The notes under the pieces were generated by a model. That model saw only the letters and a list, made by a program, of their open reading frames with translations. It was not told where the DNA came from and did no database searches. From positions 1-64,000 of the forward strand of contig CAMFJL010000008.1 of NCBI GenBank assembly GCA_945957175.1: a stretch of DNA of 64,000 nucleotides. The letters are read 5' to 3'. The position numbers and the translations under genes are program-made. Shown piece after piece: positions 17,726 to 26,459 of the stretch (position 1 is its first letter; each line of letters begins with the position of its first letter). This stretch comes from an uncultured Legionellales bacterium. Lineage in GTDB: Bacteria > Pseudomonadota > Gammaproteobacteria > UBA1113.

Positions 17726-18844
17726 TTAGCGCACTTTTTGAACTTGTAATTCTTCGGATGCCAAACTTGCCACATGCTCAGGAAGCCACATACCACTTGC
17801 TATCGGCGATAGCATTGGCGCAGCGATGGATTTGATAAACGTGTCGATTTTCTCGACAAATGTATCTTTTGTAGGCGATGCAAAAGCAAAACTGACGGAA
17901 AACCCCTGTTGTTTAAATGCTTGAAAAGCCTTAGGCATATTATCCAATTCATCATCTACAAGCATGACCGGTACAAGAGCTTGCCTCACACTATCTGGCA
18001 CACCTTGAACATCTGGCAACTGCTTGGCCACATGAACACCTAATAGCCGCTTGGCTACCTCTAAAATTTCACCATCTTTATTTCGCGCTGCACGCGAACT
18101 GCGCACAGGGGCACACAGGATCATTGCGATATAATCTTCAAGCTGTGGCGCCCATGTTGACGCACTCGAGTCATGGCTTGAAGCATCAATTAAGTCAGGC
18201 TCTACTATGGGCTGAGGTATAAAGCTCAATAAAACCCTTAAATAGGCCTGCACATGCGCTAGATTAGGATGGCGCGTGATCACGGCGACAGCAATATCAT
18301 GGGCTTTTGCTTTTTGTAAAATATCTGCAAATGTCTTGGGTAAACGTAAGTTCTCCTTTATTGTCGTGTCATCTTGATGACATCCAAGCAGCGAGGAGAC
18401 CTTGTAAGTAGGTTCTTTTGTCACGGTACCATCGAAATCCAAACAAAGCACGGCCTTTGTTTCCGCTGTAGCATCCGAAATAGGCCCAAGCCATGTTTGA
18501 TTTTCATCCTTCCTAATATTGTCACACGCATCACAAGACTTACTTTGGCTAGATAAAGGTGGAAAAAAACTAGCGGGACAAGCGGATAATTGAGGGGATA
18601 GCGGCTTAAAAGACAGCAGCTGCTCAACTTGATTGTCGACATCTTGTTCATCATGATTTTCATCGGCCGCGGACGCTTGCGTTTGTTTGCTATCCGCCAG
18701 TGGCTCATGTCCGGGCGTCTGACCGCCCATGGTACGTCGCCACTTTAGCCTCGACCCGTCTTCATCACCATGAAATGAATTGTCACGAGACACGACTCCC
18801 ATGTGCACACGACCACCTTCGTGAACGTCGTCCCTTTTCGGCAT
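17726..18844 (-). CDS. Orphan protein with a HAD-like phosphatase core, possible effector
   Basis: The 372-residue protein has no signal peptide. Residues 1-125 are polar, low-complexity and probably disordered (SADENHDEQDVDNQVEQ). From about 130 a HAD-type core is visible: motif I LCLDFDGTVT (136-142) with both aspartates, motif II VITRH (188-192), and motif IV LVDDELDN (295-302). A lysine for motif III is not certain (K256 or nearby). It therefore probably is a phosphohydrolase. The substrate is unknown and I know no named family for the full protein. A disordered N terminus plus enzyme core and an acidic C terminus (ASEELQ) would fit a type IV effector, which is speculation. It has a strong promoter-like sequence at 18880-18909. 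Confidence 0.65.
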   Translation of the reverse strand: MPKRDDVHEGGRVHMGVVSRDNSFHGDEDGSRLKWRRTMGGQTPGHEPLADSKQTQASAADENHDEQDVDNQVEQLLSFKPLSPQLSACPASFFPPLSSQSKSCDACDNIRKDENQTWLGPISDATAETKAVLCLDFDGTVTKEPTYKVSSLLGCHQDDTTIKENLRLPKTFADILQKAKAHDIAVAVITRHPNLAHVQAYLRVLLSFIPQPIVEPDLIDASSHDSSASTWAPQLEDYIAMILCAPVRSSRAARNKDGEILEVAKRLLGVHVAKQLPDVQGVPDSVRQALVPVMLVDDELDNMPKAFQAFKQQGFSVSFAFASPTKDTFVEKIDTFIKSIAAPMLSPIASGMWLPEHVASLASEELQVQKVR

Positions 18845-18879
18845 GTTCCCTGCCCCTTATGCGTTTTAACGAGGCACAC

Positions 18880-18909
18880 CTTATACACGTATGCATACAT
18901 GCATGTCAA
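18880..18909 (-). promoter_or_regulatory. Predicted strong promoter of the HAD-like gene
   Basis: Read on the minus strand: TTGACA (18909-18904), an 18-base spacer, TATAAG (18885-18880), giving a leader of about 30 bases. The first part, GTGTTGACATGCAT, is identical to the -35 region of the candidate sRNA at 22017. The spacer holds the palindrome ATGCATGTATGCAT. Confidence 0.55.
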
Positions 18910-18970
18910 CACGCAGCAACCGACAGGATCACAACAGCCTATCACCTAACAAGTACGTAAGCGTTCAAAC

Positions 18971-19045
18971 AGAAGGACATTTTTTGTACTTAAGTATGCA
19001 AAATCAAAAACTTAACATTTTGAAGTTAATTGTGTATATACTCTT
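18971..19045 (+). repeat. Dispersed intergenic repeat, 3' half (copy J)
   Basis: Begins AGAAGGACATTTTTTGTACT, continues AAAAACTTAACATTTTGAAG and ends GTGTATATACTC. The 5' hairpins are missing. It lies 26 bases before the RNase T start. Confidence 0.7.
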
Positions 19046-19071
19046 CGTATTTAAATGAAGGCTACCGTGAT

Positions 19072-19704
19072 ATGTCGAAAGACCCAACACATGCACACTT
19101 AAAACATATGGCTTCACGTTTTCGACAGTACTTACCCATTGTCATTGATGTCGAAACAGGTGGTTTTAATGCTGAAAGAGACGCACTATTAGAAATCGCC
19201 GCAGTGACGATTAGCATTGATGAGCACGGTAAGCTTATTCCGGTGCCCTTATTTCATGAACATATCGAGCCTTTTTTAAATGCACACCTTGATCCAAAAG
19301 CCTTAGCCTTCAATAAAATTGATCCCTTTCATCCATTTAGACAAGCGAAATCTGAAAAACAAGCGCTGTCACTCTTATTTCGTGAGGTTAGCAAACAAGT
19401 CAAGCATCATGCTTGTAAGCGCGCTATCCTTGTTGGACATAATATCGCTTTTGATTATCGCTTTTTAGATGCTGCGATTCAACGCCACCAACTCAAACGC
19501 TCCCCGTTTCACCCCTTCAGCACCATTGACACTGTCGGTTTATCTGCCGTCATGCTGGGTCATACGGTATTAGCAGAAGCCTGTAAGCGTGCCGGCCTTA
19601 CTTTTGATACAAATCTTGCGCATCATGCCGATTATGATGCCAAACTGACAGCAGAACTCTTTTGTTATTTGGCCAATCAGCATGAGCCCAAGGTAGATCC
19701 CTAA
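19072..19704 (+). CDS. rnt: Ribonuclease T
   Basis: 3'-5' exoribonuclease that trims the ends of tRNA and other stable RNAs. The protein has about 210 residues. The DEDDh active site is complete: D and E in [10 protein letters not shown] (near residue 24), D in [14 protein letters not shown], and H and D in [16 protein letters not shown]. The basic and aromatic residues typical of RNase T surround them. The start at 19072 gives the usual N terminus; the frame is open 14 codons further, into the repeat arm. It stands alone, followed by a two-component operon. Confidence 0.95.
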   Translation: MSKDPTHAHLKHMASRFRQYLPIVIDVETGGFNAERDALLEIAAVTISIDEHGKLIPVPLFHEHIEPFLNAHLDPKALAFNKIDPFHPFRQAKSEKQALSLLFREVSKQVKHHACKRAILVGHNIAFDYRFLDAAIQRHQLKRSPFHPFSTIDTVGLSAVMLGHTVLAEACKRAGLTFDTNLAHHADYDAKLTAELFCYLANQHEPKVDP

Positions 19705-19706
19705 AT

Positions 19707-19738
19707 ATACCTTCGCCTTTCAGACGGCGACAAGGTAT
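19707..19738 (+). other. Hairpin between rnt and the response regulator gene
   Basis: ATACCTT/AAGGTAT with inner GCC/GGC pairs (19707-19738), three bases after the rnt stop. No T run follows on the plus strand. It overlaps a TATAAT at 19736-19741 that could be the -10 box of the response regulator gene, so it may be an operator or a weak transcription end. Confidence 0.35.
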
Positions 19739-19774
19739 AATGCGGTATCTCAACTTGCGTGGACTGTTTTCCTT

Positions 19775-20452
19775 ATGCATATATTGATTATTGAAGATGA
19801 AGCTAAAACAGCCGCTTATCTACATAAAGGCCTAACTGAACAAGGTTTTGTTGTAGATTTAGCTTATGACGGCCAAAATGGCTTATTTATGGCGCAACAA
19901 GGTAATTATGATCTGATTATTCTTGATATCATGTTACCTAAGCTCGATGGCTGGCGTGTCATTCAACAATTTCGCTTAAGCGATCGCAAAGTACCCGTGA
20001 TCTTTTTATCTGCAAGAGATACAATTGAAGATCGTGTCAAAGGCTTAGAACAAGGTGCTGATGACTACCTAGTGAAACCTTTTGCGTTTTCAGAATTATT
20101 AGCAAGAATCCGTTCATTGTTGCGTCGTGGTCATGTACAACAAGCAGAAACCTTGAATATTGTCGACTTAGAAATCGACTACTTAAAACATAAAGTCGCG
20201 CGTGCTGGCAAAACCATCGATTTAACGCCTAAAGAATTTGCATTATTGTCCTTACTTGCGCGCAGAAAAGGTGAAGTACTATCACGGACACTGATAGCGG
20301 AACAAGTTTGGGACATGAATTTTGATAGCGACACCAATATCATCGATGTAGCTATACGGCGTTTACGACAGAAAATTGACCATCAACATGCTGTTAAATT
20401 GATTCATACTGTACGGGGTGTGGGCTATTTTTTAGATGAGCGTGATGAGTAA
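19775..20452 (+). CDS. OmpR/PhoB-type response regulator
   Basis: Two-component transcription regulator of 225 residues. The receiver domain has the acidic pair (IIEDEA), the phosphorylation aspartate in [14 protein letters not shown] (near residue 51) and the conserved lysine in [10 protein letters not shown] (near 101). The C-terminal winged helix ends with [13 protein letters not shown], which is typical of the CusR/CopR/QseB subgroup. The kinase gene overlaps its 3' end, so the two are co-translated. The inducing signal is unknown; copper or other metal sensing is common in the subgroup but not shown here. Confidence 0.92.
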   Translation: MHILIIEDEAKTAAYLHKGLTEQGFVVDLAYDGQNGLFMAQQGNYDLIILDIMLPKLDGWRVIQQFRLSDRKVPVIFLSARDTIEDRVKGLEQGADDYLVKPFAFSELLARIRSLLRRGHVQQAETLNIVDLEIDYLKHKVARAGKTIDLTPKEFALLSLLARRKGEVLSRTLIAEQVWDMNFDSDTNIIDVAIRRLRQKIDHQHAVKLIHTVRGVGYFLDERDE

Positions 20453-21884
20453 TTTTATGAAAGGTCTCCCTTTTAGACGTATTAACTCCATTGTATTGCA
20501 GCTAACACTACTCTACACTATATCAGCATTTACTATTTTACTGTTTTCTTCTGTCTATCTTTACAATGTACTTGTCGATGATTTAAATAACACCGATATC
20601 AGTCTTATTCGAAATGAAATTAGACTCATTAAGCAAGCGTTGTCCCATACTCAGGGGCAAATTACACTAGACGCACAATCTAACGCGTCTACCGCTAGAA
20701 AACCTTATTATATTCGTGTGATGGATGCTAATGGTAATACATTACTTGAAACACCTGACATGAGTCTTGAATTCAATCGCAGTGACTTTCCTGATATTTC
20801 AGCTAGTGGTATCAATACAAGCACTAAAATGGTAACCAATGTTGATGGATATCATTATATCTTAGGCATCGATACACTTAATATTACTGGCACTAATCCT
20901 AAACACTATCAAATTCAAGTTGCCGTTAATACGGAGCATCATCACTATCTTATATTCAAATACCGCCTGCGTTTGGCCATTATTTTAGGTATTGGCATTA
21001 TTATTTCAGCACTTTTAGGTGCTCTCATTGCCAGACGTGGACTTAAGCCCTTACATCGAATGGCAGAAACAATCGGCAGAATTAGCATCAGTCAGCTTCA
21101 TGCACGCATGGACTCACACGACTGGCCGAAAGAATTGACAGAGTTAGTTGGTGCATTTAACAATATGCTTGAACGACTAGAACGTTCATTTAATCAGTTG
21201 AAACAATTTTCAGCAGACTTAGCCCATGAATTGCGTACACCGATTCATCATCTCGTTGTCGAAACTGAAATTAGCCTCTCTCGCGGACGAACCTTAGAAG
21301 AATATCGTGAAACGCTCGAATCGAATTTGGAAGAATATGGCACACTCACATCTTTAATTGATCGTCTGTTATTTTTGGCGCGCGCTGAAAATCCACAAAC
21401 GGCTATTAATTATGTTGACATTGAAGTCTCTGAAGAATTAGCTGCCATCATTGAGTTTCATGAGGCTGTCGCTGAAGAAAAAAATATGACTATTACCCTT
21501 CATTGTCCGCCACTCACCTTGGCTGTTGACAATGTATTGTTTCAACGTGCCGTTAATAATCTTCTTTCAAATGCGCTGAAATACTCTAGACCTAATGACA
21601 CGGTTACTGTGGATGTAAGTACTGATGAGCAAAAAGTTTATATTGCTATTAAAGATAGTGGTCCTGGCATTGCAGAAGAACACCTATCACGTTTATTTGA
21701 TAGATTCTATCGTGTGGATTTTGCAAGAACGAAAAAAGAAGGAGGTCATGGTCTTGGCCTTGCCATCGTCAAATCTATCATGGAACTTCATCAAGGTACT
21801 GTCACTGTGACAAGTATCGTAGGAAAAGGCACCATATTTACCTTAATTTTTCCTAAATTTTCACCGAAAGAAACGTCATCTTAA
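20436..21884 (+). CDS. Sensor histidine kinase, heavy-metal-sensor type
   Basis: Membrane kinase partner of the upstream regulator, 482 residues. Two membrane helices (about 20-45 and 178-200) bracket a periplasmic sensor region of about 130 residues. Then come HAMP, the HisKA box [17 protein letters not shown] with the phospho-accepting histidine, and the ATPase with N box [18 protein letters not shown] and [12 protein letters not shown]. The start is uncertain: ATGs at 20436, 20445 and 20457 are all in frame and the first two overlap the regulator stop. Its own stop abuts the terminator of the minus-strand sRNA candidate. Confidence 0.92.
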   Translation: MSVMSNFMKGLPFRRINSIVLQLTLLYTISAFTILLFSSVYLYNVLVDDLNNTDISLIRNEIRLIKQALSHTQGQITLDAQSNASTARKPYYIRVMDANGNTLLETPDMSLEFNRSDFPDISASGINTSTKMVTNVDGYHYILGIDTLNITGTNPKHYQIQVAVNTEHHHYLIFKYRLRLAIILGIGIIISALLGALIARRGLKPLHRMAETIGRISISQLHARMDSHDWPKELTELVGAFNNMLERLERSFNQLKQFSADLAHELRTPIHHLVVETEISLSRGRTLEEYRETLESNLEEYGTLTSLIDRLLFLARAENPQTAINYVDIEVSEELAAIIEFHEAVAEEKNMTITLHCPPLTLAVDNVLFQRAVNNLLSNALKYSRPNDTVTVDVSTDEQKVYIAIKDSGPGIAEEHLSRLFDRFYRVDFARTKKEGGHGLGLAIVKSIMELHQGTVTVTSIVGKGTIFTLIFPKFSPKETSS

Positions 21885-21926
21885 AAAAAACCTTAAAGGA
21901 CCGCCCTCAACTGCAGTCCTTTAAGG
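21883..21926 (-). terminator. Intrinsic terminator of the sRNA candidate
   Basis: Perfect 11-bp stem (21926-21916 with 21901-21891), 14-base loop, followed on the minus strand by eight T (21890-21883). On the plus strand no T run follows, so it serves the minus-strand transcript. Confidence 0.8.
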
Positions 21927-22017
21927 TTGGAAAAACCAGCATATACGCCATACCTCTACATACATGCTGGGCACGACGAAGGCTAAGCTTCGTCGTACTT
22001 GGGCTCCGAAATCGACT
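21883..22017 (-). ncRNA. Candidate small RNA, about 135 nt
   Basis: No protein gene occupies this stretch. On the minus strand it has all marks of an independent sRNA gene: a promoter (TTGACA, 17 bases, TAATAT), then three consecutive hairpins and a run of eight T. The hairpins are ACGACGAAG/CTTCGTCGT with a 6-base loop (21996-21973), CCAGCAT/ATGCTGG with a 21-base loop (21970-21936), and CCTTAAAGGAC/GTCCTTTAAGG (21926-21891) as terminator. The 5' end is set about seven bases after the -10 box. It does not resemble tmRNA, RNase P, 6S or SRP RNA. Targets are unknown. It converges with the histidine kinase gene, touching its stop codon only. Confidence 0.7.
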
Positions 22018-22023
22018 CATGCA

Positions 22024-22052
22024 ATATTAGATATATTTTATATGCATGTCAA
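22024..22052 (-). promoter_or_regulatory. Promoter of the sRNA candidate
   Basis: Minus strand: TTGACA (22052-22047), exact 17-base AT-rich spacer, TAATAT (22029-22024). The -35 box is a perfect consensus and the -10 box is close to it. GTGTTGACATGCAT is shared with the promoter at 18880-18909. Confidence 0.65.
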
Positions 22053-22340
22053 CACTTATGCGATGATCTTTACAAATTATTCATAAGCGTGCATAATTCT
22101 CTTTGTTAATTTTTTTTTCATGTGCATGTCCAACACATGGATTTAAAGAGCAACGGGTATGTATTCCGTACCTGAAAATACGAGCTTCTGCTTCATTCAC
22201 CATCGCACGCAATATGACACCTTCTGCCCTTGCAAAAGAAAGTGCTCGACGGCTGGATGAGGCGTACCCGAGTATTTCAAGACGAAGGGTATATATCAAT
22301 AGCAAATGACTTGCTTGTTACCAATTGAGGAGAGATCATC
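22053..22340. other. Intergenic region before the S24-type regulator
   Basis: About 290 bases. An imperfect pair CTTATG...CATAAG lies at 22055-22087. Overlapping open frames of 68 and 74 codons exist on opposite strands, with no ribosome site and no recognisable product, so no gene is called. A leader for the S24 gene or upstream control of the sRNA is possible. Confidence 0.45.
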
Positions 22341-23078
22341 ATGCAAAACTTAAGCGCAATCTTACGTATTTTAATGAATGAGGTTAAAATTACTGTCACT
22401 GAATTAGCACGCCAAACAGGTATAGGCCAACCTGTGATTCATCGTATGGCTTCTGGCGAAACGGACAATCCCAAAGTCGGCTCATTAAGCCCTATCGCTA
22501 AATTTTTTAATGTCAATATCAGCCAGCTAGTCGGTGACGAACCCCTACCTGCCAATCGCGTTATCGGTAGCCATAATCCGTATTATCGCACCTGGTATCA
22601 ACTCCCACTGTTATCATGGGAGCAAGCTGCAACACATCCCGAACGCGCGACGCCTAGTGAAGTTGCATGTCATGTATCAACGGAAGCTACGGTAAGTCCA
22701 AAAGCCTTTGCACTGCGTATGGAAGACACCACCATGGCCCCACGCTACCCGCTAGGCACATTGATAGTGGTAGAGCCGGCACTTACTGCGCAAGATAAAG
22801 ATTTTGTTGCTATTTTGGTTGAGGGCGATAATAAAATTCAATTCAAGCAAATCTTGATGGACGGTAATGACATTTACTTAAAGCCCTATAATAATGATTT
22901 TGAAACCAAGCGAGTCACACAGCCTTATCAAATTAAAGGCGTCATGATCCAGTCATTAACGGAATATCATCAAGACCGACGTCCTGTAAACACGGAAGAA
23001 GAAAATTTGCTACCCGAACAACGCTCACCCGTTAAGAAAAAGCGCGATCAATTTGCGATGCACGACGACGAAGTGTAA
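22341..23078 (+). CDS. HTH / S24 (LexA-like) transcription regulator with altered catalytic serine
   Basis: The 245-residue protein has an N-terminal XRE-type helix-turn-helix (VTELARQTGIGQPVIHRMASGE, about residues 18-40) and a C-terminal S24 domain. In LexA/CI relatives the cleavage serine lies in a GDSM-type motif; here the aligned segment reads MEDTTMAP, with Thr in place of Ser. The candidate lysine lies in IQFKQI. Self-cleavage is therefore doubtful, and the protein is probably a non-cleaving DNA-binding regulator. A charged tail (PVKKKRDQFAMHDDE) follows. GAGGAG precedes the ATG. No phage genes are nearby. Targets are unknown. Confidence 0.85.
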   Translation: MQNLSAILRILMNEVKITVTELARQTGIGQPVIHRMASGETDNPKVGSLSPIAKFFNVNISQLVGDEPLPANRVIGSHNPYYRTWYQLPLLSWEQAATHPERATPSEVACHVSTEATVSPKAFALRMEDTTMAPRYPLGTLIVVEPALTAQDKDFVAILVEGDNKIQFKQILMDGNDIYLKPYNNDFETKRVTQPYQIKGVMIQSLTEYHQDRRPVNTEEENLLPEQRSPVKKKRDQFAMHDDEV

Positions 23079-23095
23079 GGCACACGCTCCTAACG

Positions 23096-23127
23096 CACAG
23101 AGGGATACCCTAAATGATCCCTCTGTG
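23096..23127 (+). terminator. Intrinsic terminator-like hairpin after the S24-type gene
   Basis: CACAGAGGGAT/ATCCCTCTGTG, a perfect 11-bp stem with a 10-base loop, 17 bases after the stop. The following bases (GTACTTTAAAA) are only weakly T-rich, so efficiency is uncertain. Confidence 0.55.
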
Positions 23128-23149
23128 GTACTTTAAAATCCAAAGTTGT

Positions 23150-23280
23150 CAATTCAATTTATCATCGCTATGCGGTGACATGATTCCCCCTCCCACAAGG
23201 GGAGAAGGACATTTTTTGTGCCTCAGTGAGAAAAATCAAAAAACCTGCATGTTGAAAGATTTCTGGTGTATACCTGAGTA
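23150..23280 (+). repeat. Dispersed intergenic repeat, copy E
   Basis: Starts in a decayed left arm, then TTTATCATCGCTATGCGGTGA, CCCCCTCCCACAAGGGGAG, AAGGACATTTTTTGTG, and a good right arm (AAAACCTGCATGTTGAAAG, then GTGTATACCTGAGTA). It ends two bases before the nuoN stop and may help end the nuo transcript. Confidence 0.75.
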
Positions 23281-23282
23281 TT

Positions 23283-24758
23283 TTATAGAAATGCCTGTCG
23301 GCATATATCAAACACCCCAGCAGGATAAATACCAATCACCAAAATGAGTAAAGTATTGGCTGAGATACCAATGGTCTGCGCTGTATTCACGCCTGTGATT
23401 TTCTTAGCTGAGGTAGGCGGCGCATCAAAATACATAACCTTAACCACAGTCAAGTAGTAATAAATGCCTATGACGGCAAAAATAAGCGCCAGTGCGGCTA
23501 ACCACACATGATGCGAGCCCATAAGTGCTTCAAGCACAGCAACTTTTGCAAAGAAACCGGCTGTTGGTGGAATGCCCGCCATTGAAAACATTAAAATTAA
23601 CATAAGAAAAGCAAGCCACGGATGTCGTGTATTAAGACCTTTTAAATCGTCGATCGTATTCACTTCAACACCTTGTTGCGATAACAGCGTGATTAAACCA
23701 AAAGCACCAAGTGACATGAGGCTGTAAACGACCATATAAAACATCGAGGCCCCAAAACCAATATTGTCATTGGCAATAAGGCCTAATAACATATACCCCA
23801 TATGGGCAATGGATGAATAGGCTAACATGCGTCGTAGGTTCTTTTGGACAATCGCAACCAAGTTACCAAAAGCCATCGAGATAACAGCAACGCCCATAAG
23901 CGGATACATAATCATTGCTGTACCCGTCACATCTCCTACAAACAATCGCACCGTCAGTGCTAAAGCAGCCACCTTAATCACGCTGGCAATAAGTAAAGTT
24001 ACTGGCACAGGTGCCGCTTCGTAAACATCAGGTACCCACATATGAAACGGCGCAGCGCCTAACTTAAAGGCCGCTCCAAGCAATAAAAAAGCAACCCCTA
24101 CTTTAATGGCCATCGCACTATCTGGCGTTGCTGCAGACGCAACCATGAGTGAATAGTGTTGAATGGTTAATTGCATTCCGGGAACTGTCTCAATACCTGC
24201 GGTCGCCGCCACAATAAGCGTAATACCAAATAATAAAACAGCTGAAGCCACTGCACCCAATACAAAATATTTAATCGCCGCTTCAGCACCTTGATGTTCA
24301 TTTTGTTGCATAGCAACCAGGGCATAAAAGGGTAACGATAACAATTCAAGGCCTAAATAAAGTGTTAAATAGGTATTTGCTGAAGCAAGTACTGAAACAC
24401 CCAGAATAGCAATAAGGAAAAGTGCATAGAATTCTCCCCGTGCCGGCATATTTTTTTCAACATAGGGCCGTGAATATATCATCGCTAAAAAGCCCATGCC
24501 ATAAACTAAGAGTTTGACCAGCATAGCAAAGGGATCAATCTGATAACCCGCATAATCACCCCACGTGATAGAAAGTGGGTGTAATAACATAAATTGATTA
24601 AATACGGCAGCACCCAGCAAAGCAAATAGGGAAAGGCGATACGTTAATAGTGGAAAGCGATCACGCAAAAACACATCGACAAGTACTGTCAATAAAATCA
24701 TCAATACCAGAAAAGCTTCCGGTGAGAACCATGGCGTGATAAATGGAATAGCAGACAT
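23283..24758 (-). CDS. nuoN: NADH-quinone oxidoreductase subunit N
   Basis: Antiporter-like membrane subunit of respiratory complex I, one of three proton-pumping modules (L, M, N). The 491-residue protein has about 14 helices. Conserved segments include YLTLYLGLELLSLPFYALVA with the key glutamate, KYFVLGAVASAVLLFG, FKLGAAPFHMWVPDVYEAAPVPVT and MLAYSSIAHMGYMLLG. It is the last gene of the operon; a 151-base gap with repeat copy F separates it from nuoM. Confidence 0.97.
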   Translation of the reverse strand: MSAIPFITPWFSPEAFLVLMILLTVLVDVFLRDRFPLLTYRLSLFALLGAAVFNQFMLLHPLSITWGDYAGYQIDPFAMLVKLLVYGMGFLAMIYSRPYVEKNMPARGEFYALFLIAILGVSVLASANTYLTLYLGLELLSLPFYALVAMQQNEHQGAEAAIKYFVLGAVASAVLLFGITLIVAATAGIETVPGMQLTIQHYSLMVASAATPDSAMAIKVGVAFLLLGAAFKLGAAPFHMWVPDVYEAAPVPVTLLIASVIKVAALALTVRLFVGDVTGTAMIMYPLMGVAVISMAFGNLVAIVQKNLRRMLAYSSIAHMGYMLLGLIANDNIGFGASMFYMVVYSLMSLGAFGLITLLSQQGVEVNTIDDLKGLNTRHPWLAFLMLILMFSMAGIPPTAGFFAKVAVLEALMGSHHVWLAALALIFAVIGIYYYLTVVKVMYFDAPPTSAKKITGVNTAQTIGISANTLLILVIGIYPAGVFDICRQAFL

Positions 24759-24785
24759 ATCTTAACCCTATTATACTGTGAACAT

Positions 24786-24894
24786 ACCCATCATCCAGCT
24801 TTCGACCACCCTCTCTTGCAAAAGAAGAGGATAGCCTTTGACTGCAGTGAGTGGAGTCAAAAACTCACATTTTGAAGCTAAGTGGTTTATGTAC
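24786..24894 (+). repeat. Dispersed intergenic repeat inside the nuo operon (copy F)
   Basis: Lies between nuoM and nuoN. The first hairpin is lost. CATCCAGCTTTCGACCACC, CTCTCTTGCAAAAGAAGAGG and the right arm AAAACTCACATTTTGAAG are present, ending around GTTTATGTAC. Confidence 0.7.
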
Positions 24895-24909
24895 CCACCG
24901 TCTTTCAAA

Positions 24910-26439
24910 CTAACTTAAAACAACACCTAATTTACTTACTTGACTTAACGTCAATAAATGGCCAACTGAAGCATGAAATACATTCAATAATGGTAGTGGA
25001 TAAATGCCAATACCAATAACAAAAACAGCAAGAATCACTAGTACAGCATATTCAGAACCGTGTATTTCTTTAAACTCACTTACCGCAGGATTGGTGATTT
25101 TGCCAAAAAAGACACGCTTATACATCCATAGTGTATAGACTGAAGCAAAAATCATTGTTGTCGCAGCTAAAAAAGCTATCCAGAAACTTGCTTGGAAAGC
25201 GCTCAAAATAATCATGAACTCGCCAACGAAACCCGAGGTCCCAGGAAGGCCTACATTGGACATCGCAAATAACATAAACAATGCTGCAAACACTGGCATC
25301 GTATTTACAACACCACCAAAATCATGGATATAACGACTGTGTAGCCGTTCGTAAAGAATGCCCACCCCAAAGAACATTGCGCCTGTACTGAATGCATGGG
25401 AGATCATCTGTACCATAGCACCTTCAAGGCTCATATAAGCATCTTGAATATTATCCAAACGGTTAACCACCAAGTAGATAATAAAGCAGGCCAAGGTAGC
25501 AAAACCCATATGCGCAATGGACGAATAAGCAATTAACCGTTTCATATCTGTTTGACCAATGGCCACAAAAGCAATATAAATGATCGCTATCAATGATAAC
25601 ACTATCATCATCCACGATAAGGCGTTAGATGCATCTGGCACAATAGGTAAATTAAACCTAAAAAAACCGTACACACCCATCTTCAACATTAAAGCTGCTA
25701 ACACGACCGAACCACCTGCCGGTGCTTCGGTATGTGCATCTGGCAGCCAAGTATGAAATGGCCACATGGGTACTTTCACCGCAAATGCTAAAAAGAAAGC
25801 AAAGAAAATTAAAATCTGCACAGGCATCGATAAAGGCACGTTGTAAAAGCTCATAATACTGAAAGAGCCTGATTGAATGCGTAAATATAAAATAGCAACT
25901 AGCATCAACGCTGAGCCGAAAAAAGTATAAATAAAGAACTTTATGGAAGCATATGTACGATTTTCCATACCCCACATACCGATACAAAGATACATAGGAA
26001 TAAGCATGGCTTCCCAAAAGATATAAAACAAAACAGAATCCAAGGCACAAAAGACACCAACCATCATGCCCTGCATAATCAAAAAGGTTGCCATGTATTG
26101 AGCAACGCGCACTTTAATCGCCTGCCATGAGGCAAGCACAACAACTAATGTTGTGAAGGTTGATAATACGACCATCGGCATGGCAATGCCATCAACACCC
26201 AGGCTATATACCATACCATATTGCGGAATCCAAGCGTCGTGCTCAGTAAATTGCATCGCTGCTGTACTGATATCAAAATGCATCCATAAGGGAACACAAA
26301 GGCTTAGGCACACAACAGAGGTAATGATGGCAATCCAACGTGCTTTATTCGCATGCGCATCGCCATGGGCAAACAAAGCAAGTACCCCACCTAACATGGG
26401 CAGCCAAATAAGCAGACTCAGTAATGGTAACTGGCTCAT
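24910..26439 (-). CDS. nuoM: NADH-quinone oxidoreductase subunit M
   Basis: Proton-pumping antiporter-like subunit of complex I, about 509 residues and 14 helices. Family segments: YIFWEAMLIPMYLCIGMWG with the conserved glutamate, FAVKVPMWPFHTWLPDAHTEAPAGGSV with the lysine and histidine of the proton path, and LIAYSSIAHMGFATL. I set the start at 26439 (MSQLPLLSLLIWLPMLGG) because AGGAAAA stands eight bases before it; a longer frame begins at 26475 inside nuoL. The gap to nuoL is 20 bases. Confidence 0.97.
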   Translation of the reverse strand: MSQLPLLSLLIWLPMLGGVLALFAHGDAHANKARWIAIITSVVCLSLCVPLWMHFDISTAAMQFTEHDAWIPQYGMVYSLGVDGIAMPMVVLSTFTTLVVVLASWQAIKVRVAQYMATFLIMQGMMVGVFCALDSVLFYIFWEAMLIPMYLCIGMWGMENRTYASIKFFIYTFFGSALMLVAILYLRIQSGSFSIMSFYNVPLSMPVQILIFFAFFLAFAVKVPMWPFHTWLPDAHTEAPAGGSVVLAALMLKMGVYGFFRFNLPIVPDASNALSWMMIVLSLIAIIYIAFVAIGQTDMKRLIAYSSIAHMGFATLACFIIYLVVNRLDNIQDAYMSLEGAMVQMISHAFSTGAMFFGVGILYERLHSRYIHDFGGVVNTMPVFAALFMLFAMSNVGLPGTSGFVGEFMIILSAFQASFWIAFLAATTMIFASVYTLWMYKRVFFGKITNPAVSEFKEIHGSEYAVLVILAVFVIGIGIYPLPLLNVFHASVGHLLTLSQVSKLGVVLS

Positions 26440-26459
26440 GAAAACTTTTCCTAAAACAA

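Noticed and set aside
21883-22017. tmRNA, 6S, RNase P or SRP RNA at the hairpin cluster
   Set aside because: None of the conserved blocks of these RNAs (for example a tRNA-like end with tag frame, or GAGGAAAGTCC) is present, and the length is too short for tmRNA or RNase P. It is kept as an unclassified sRNA candidate.
22081-22309. Overlapping 68- and 74-codon frames on opposite strands before the S24-type gene
   Set aside because: Neither has a ribosome site or recognisable product; the longer one starts inside the regulator's leader.
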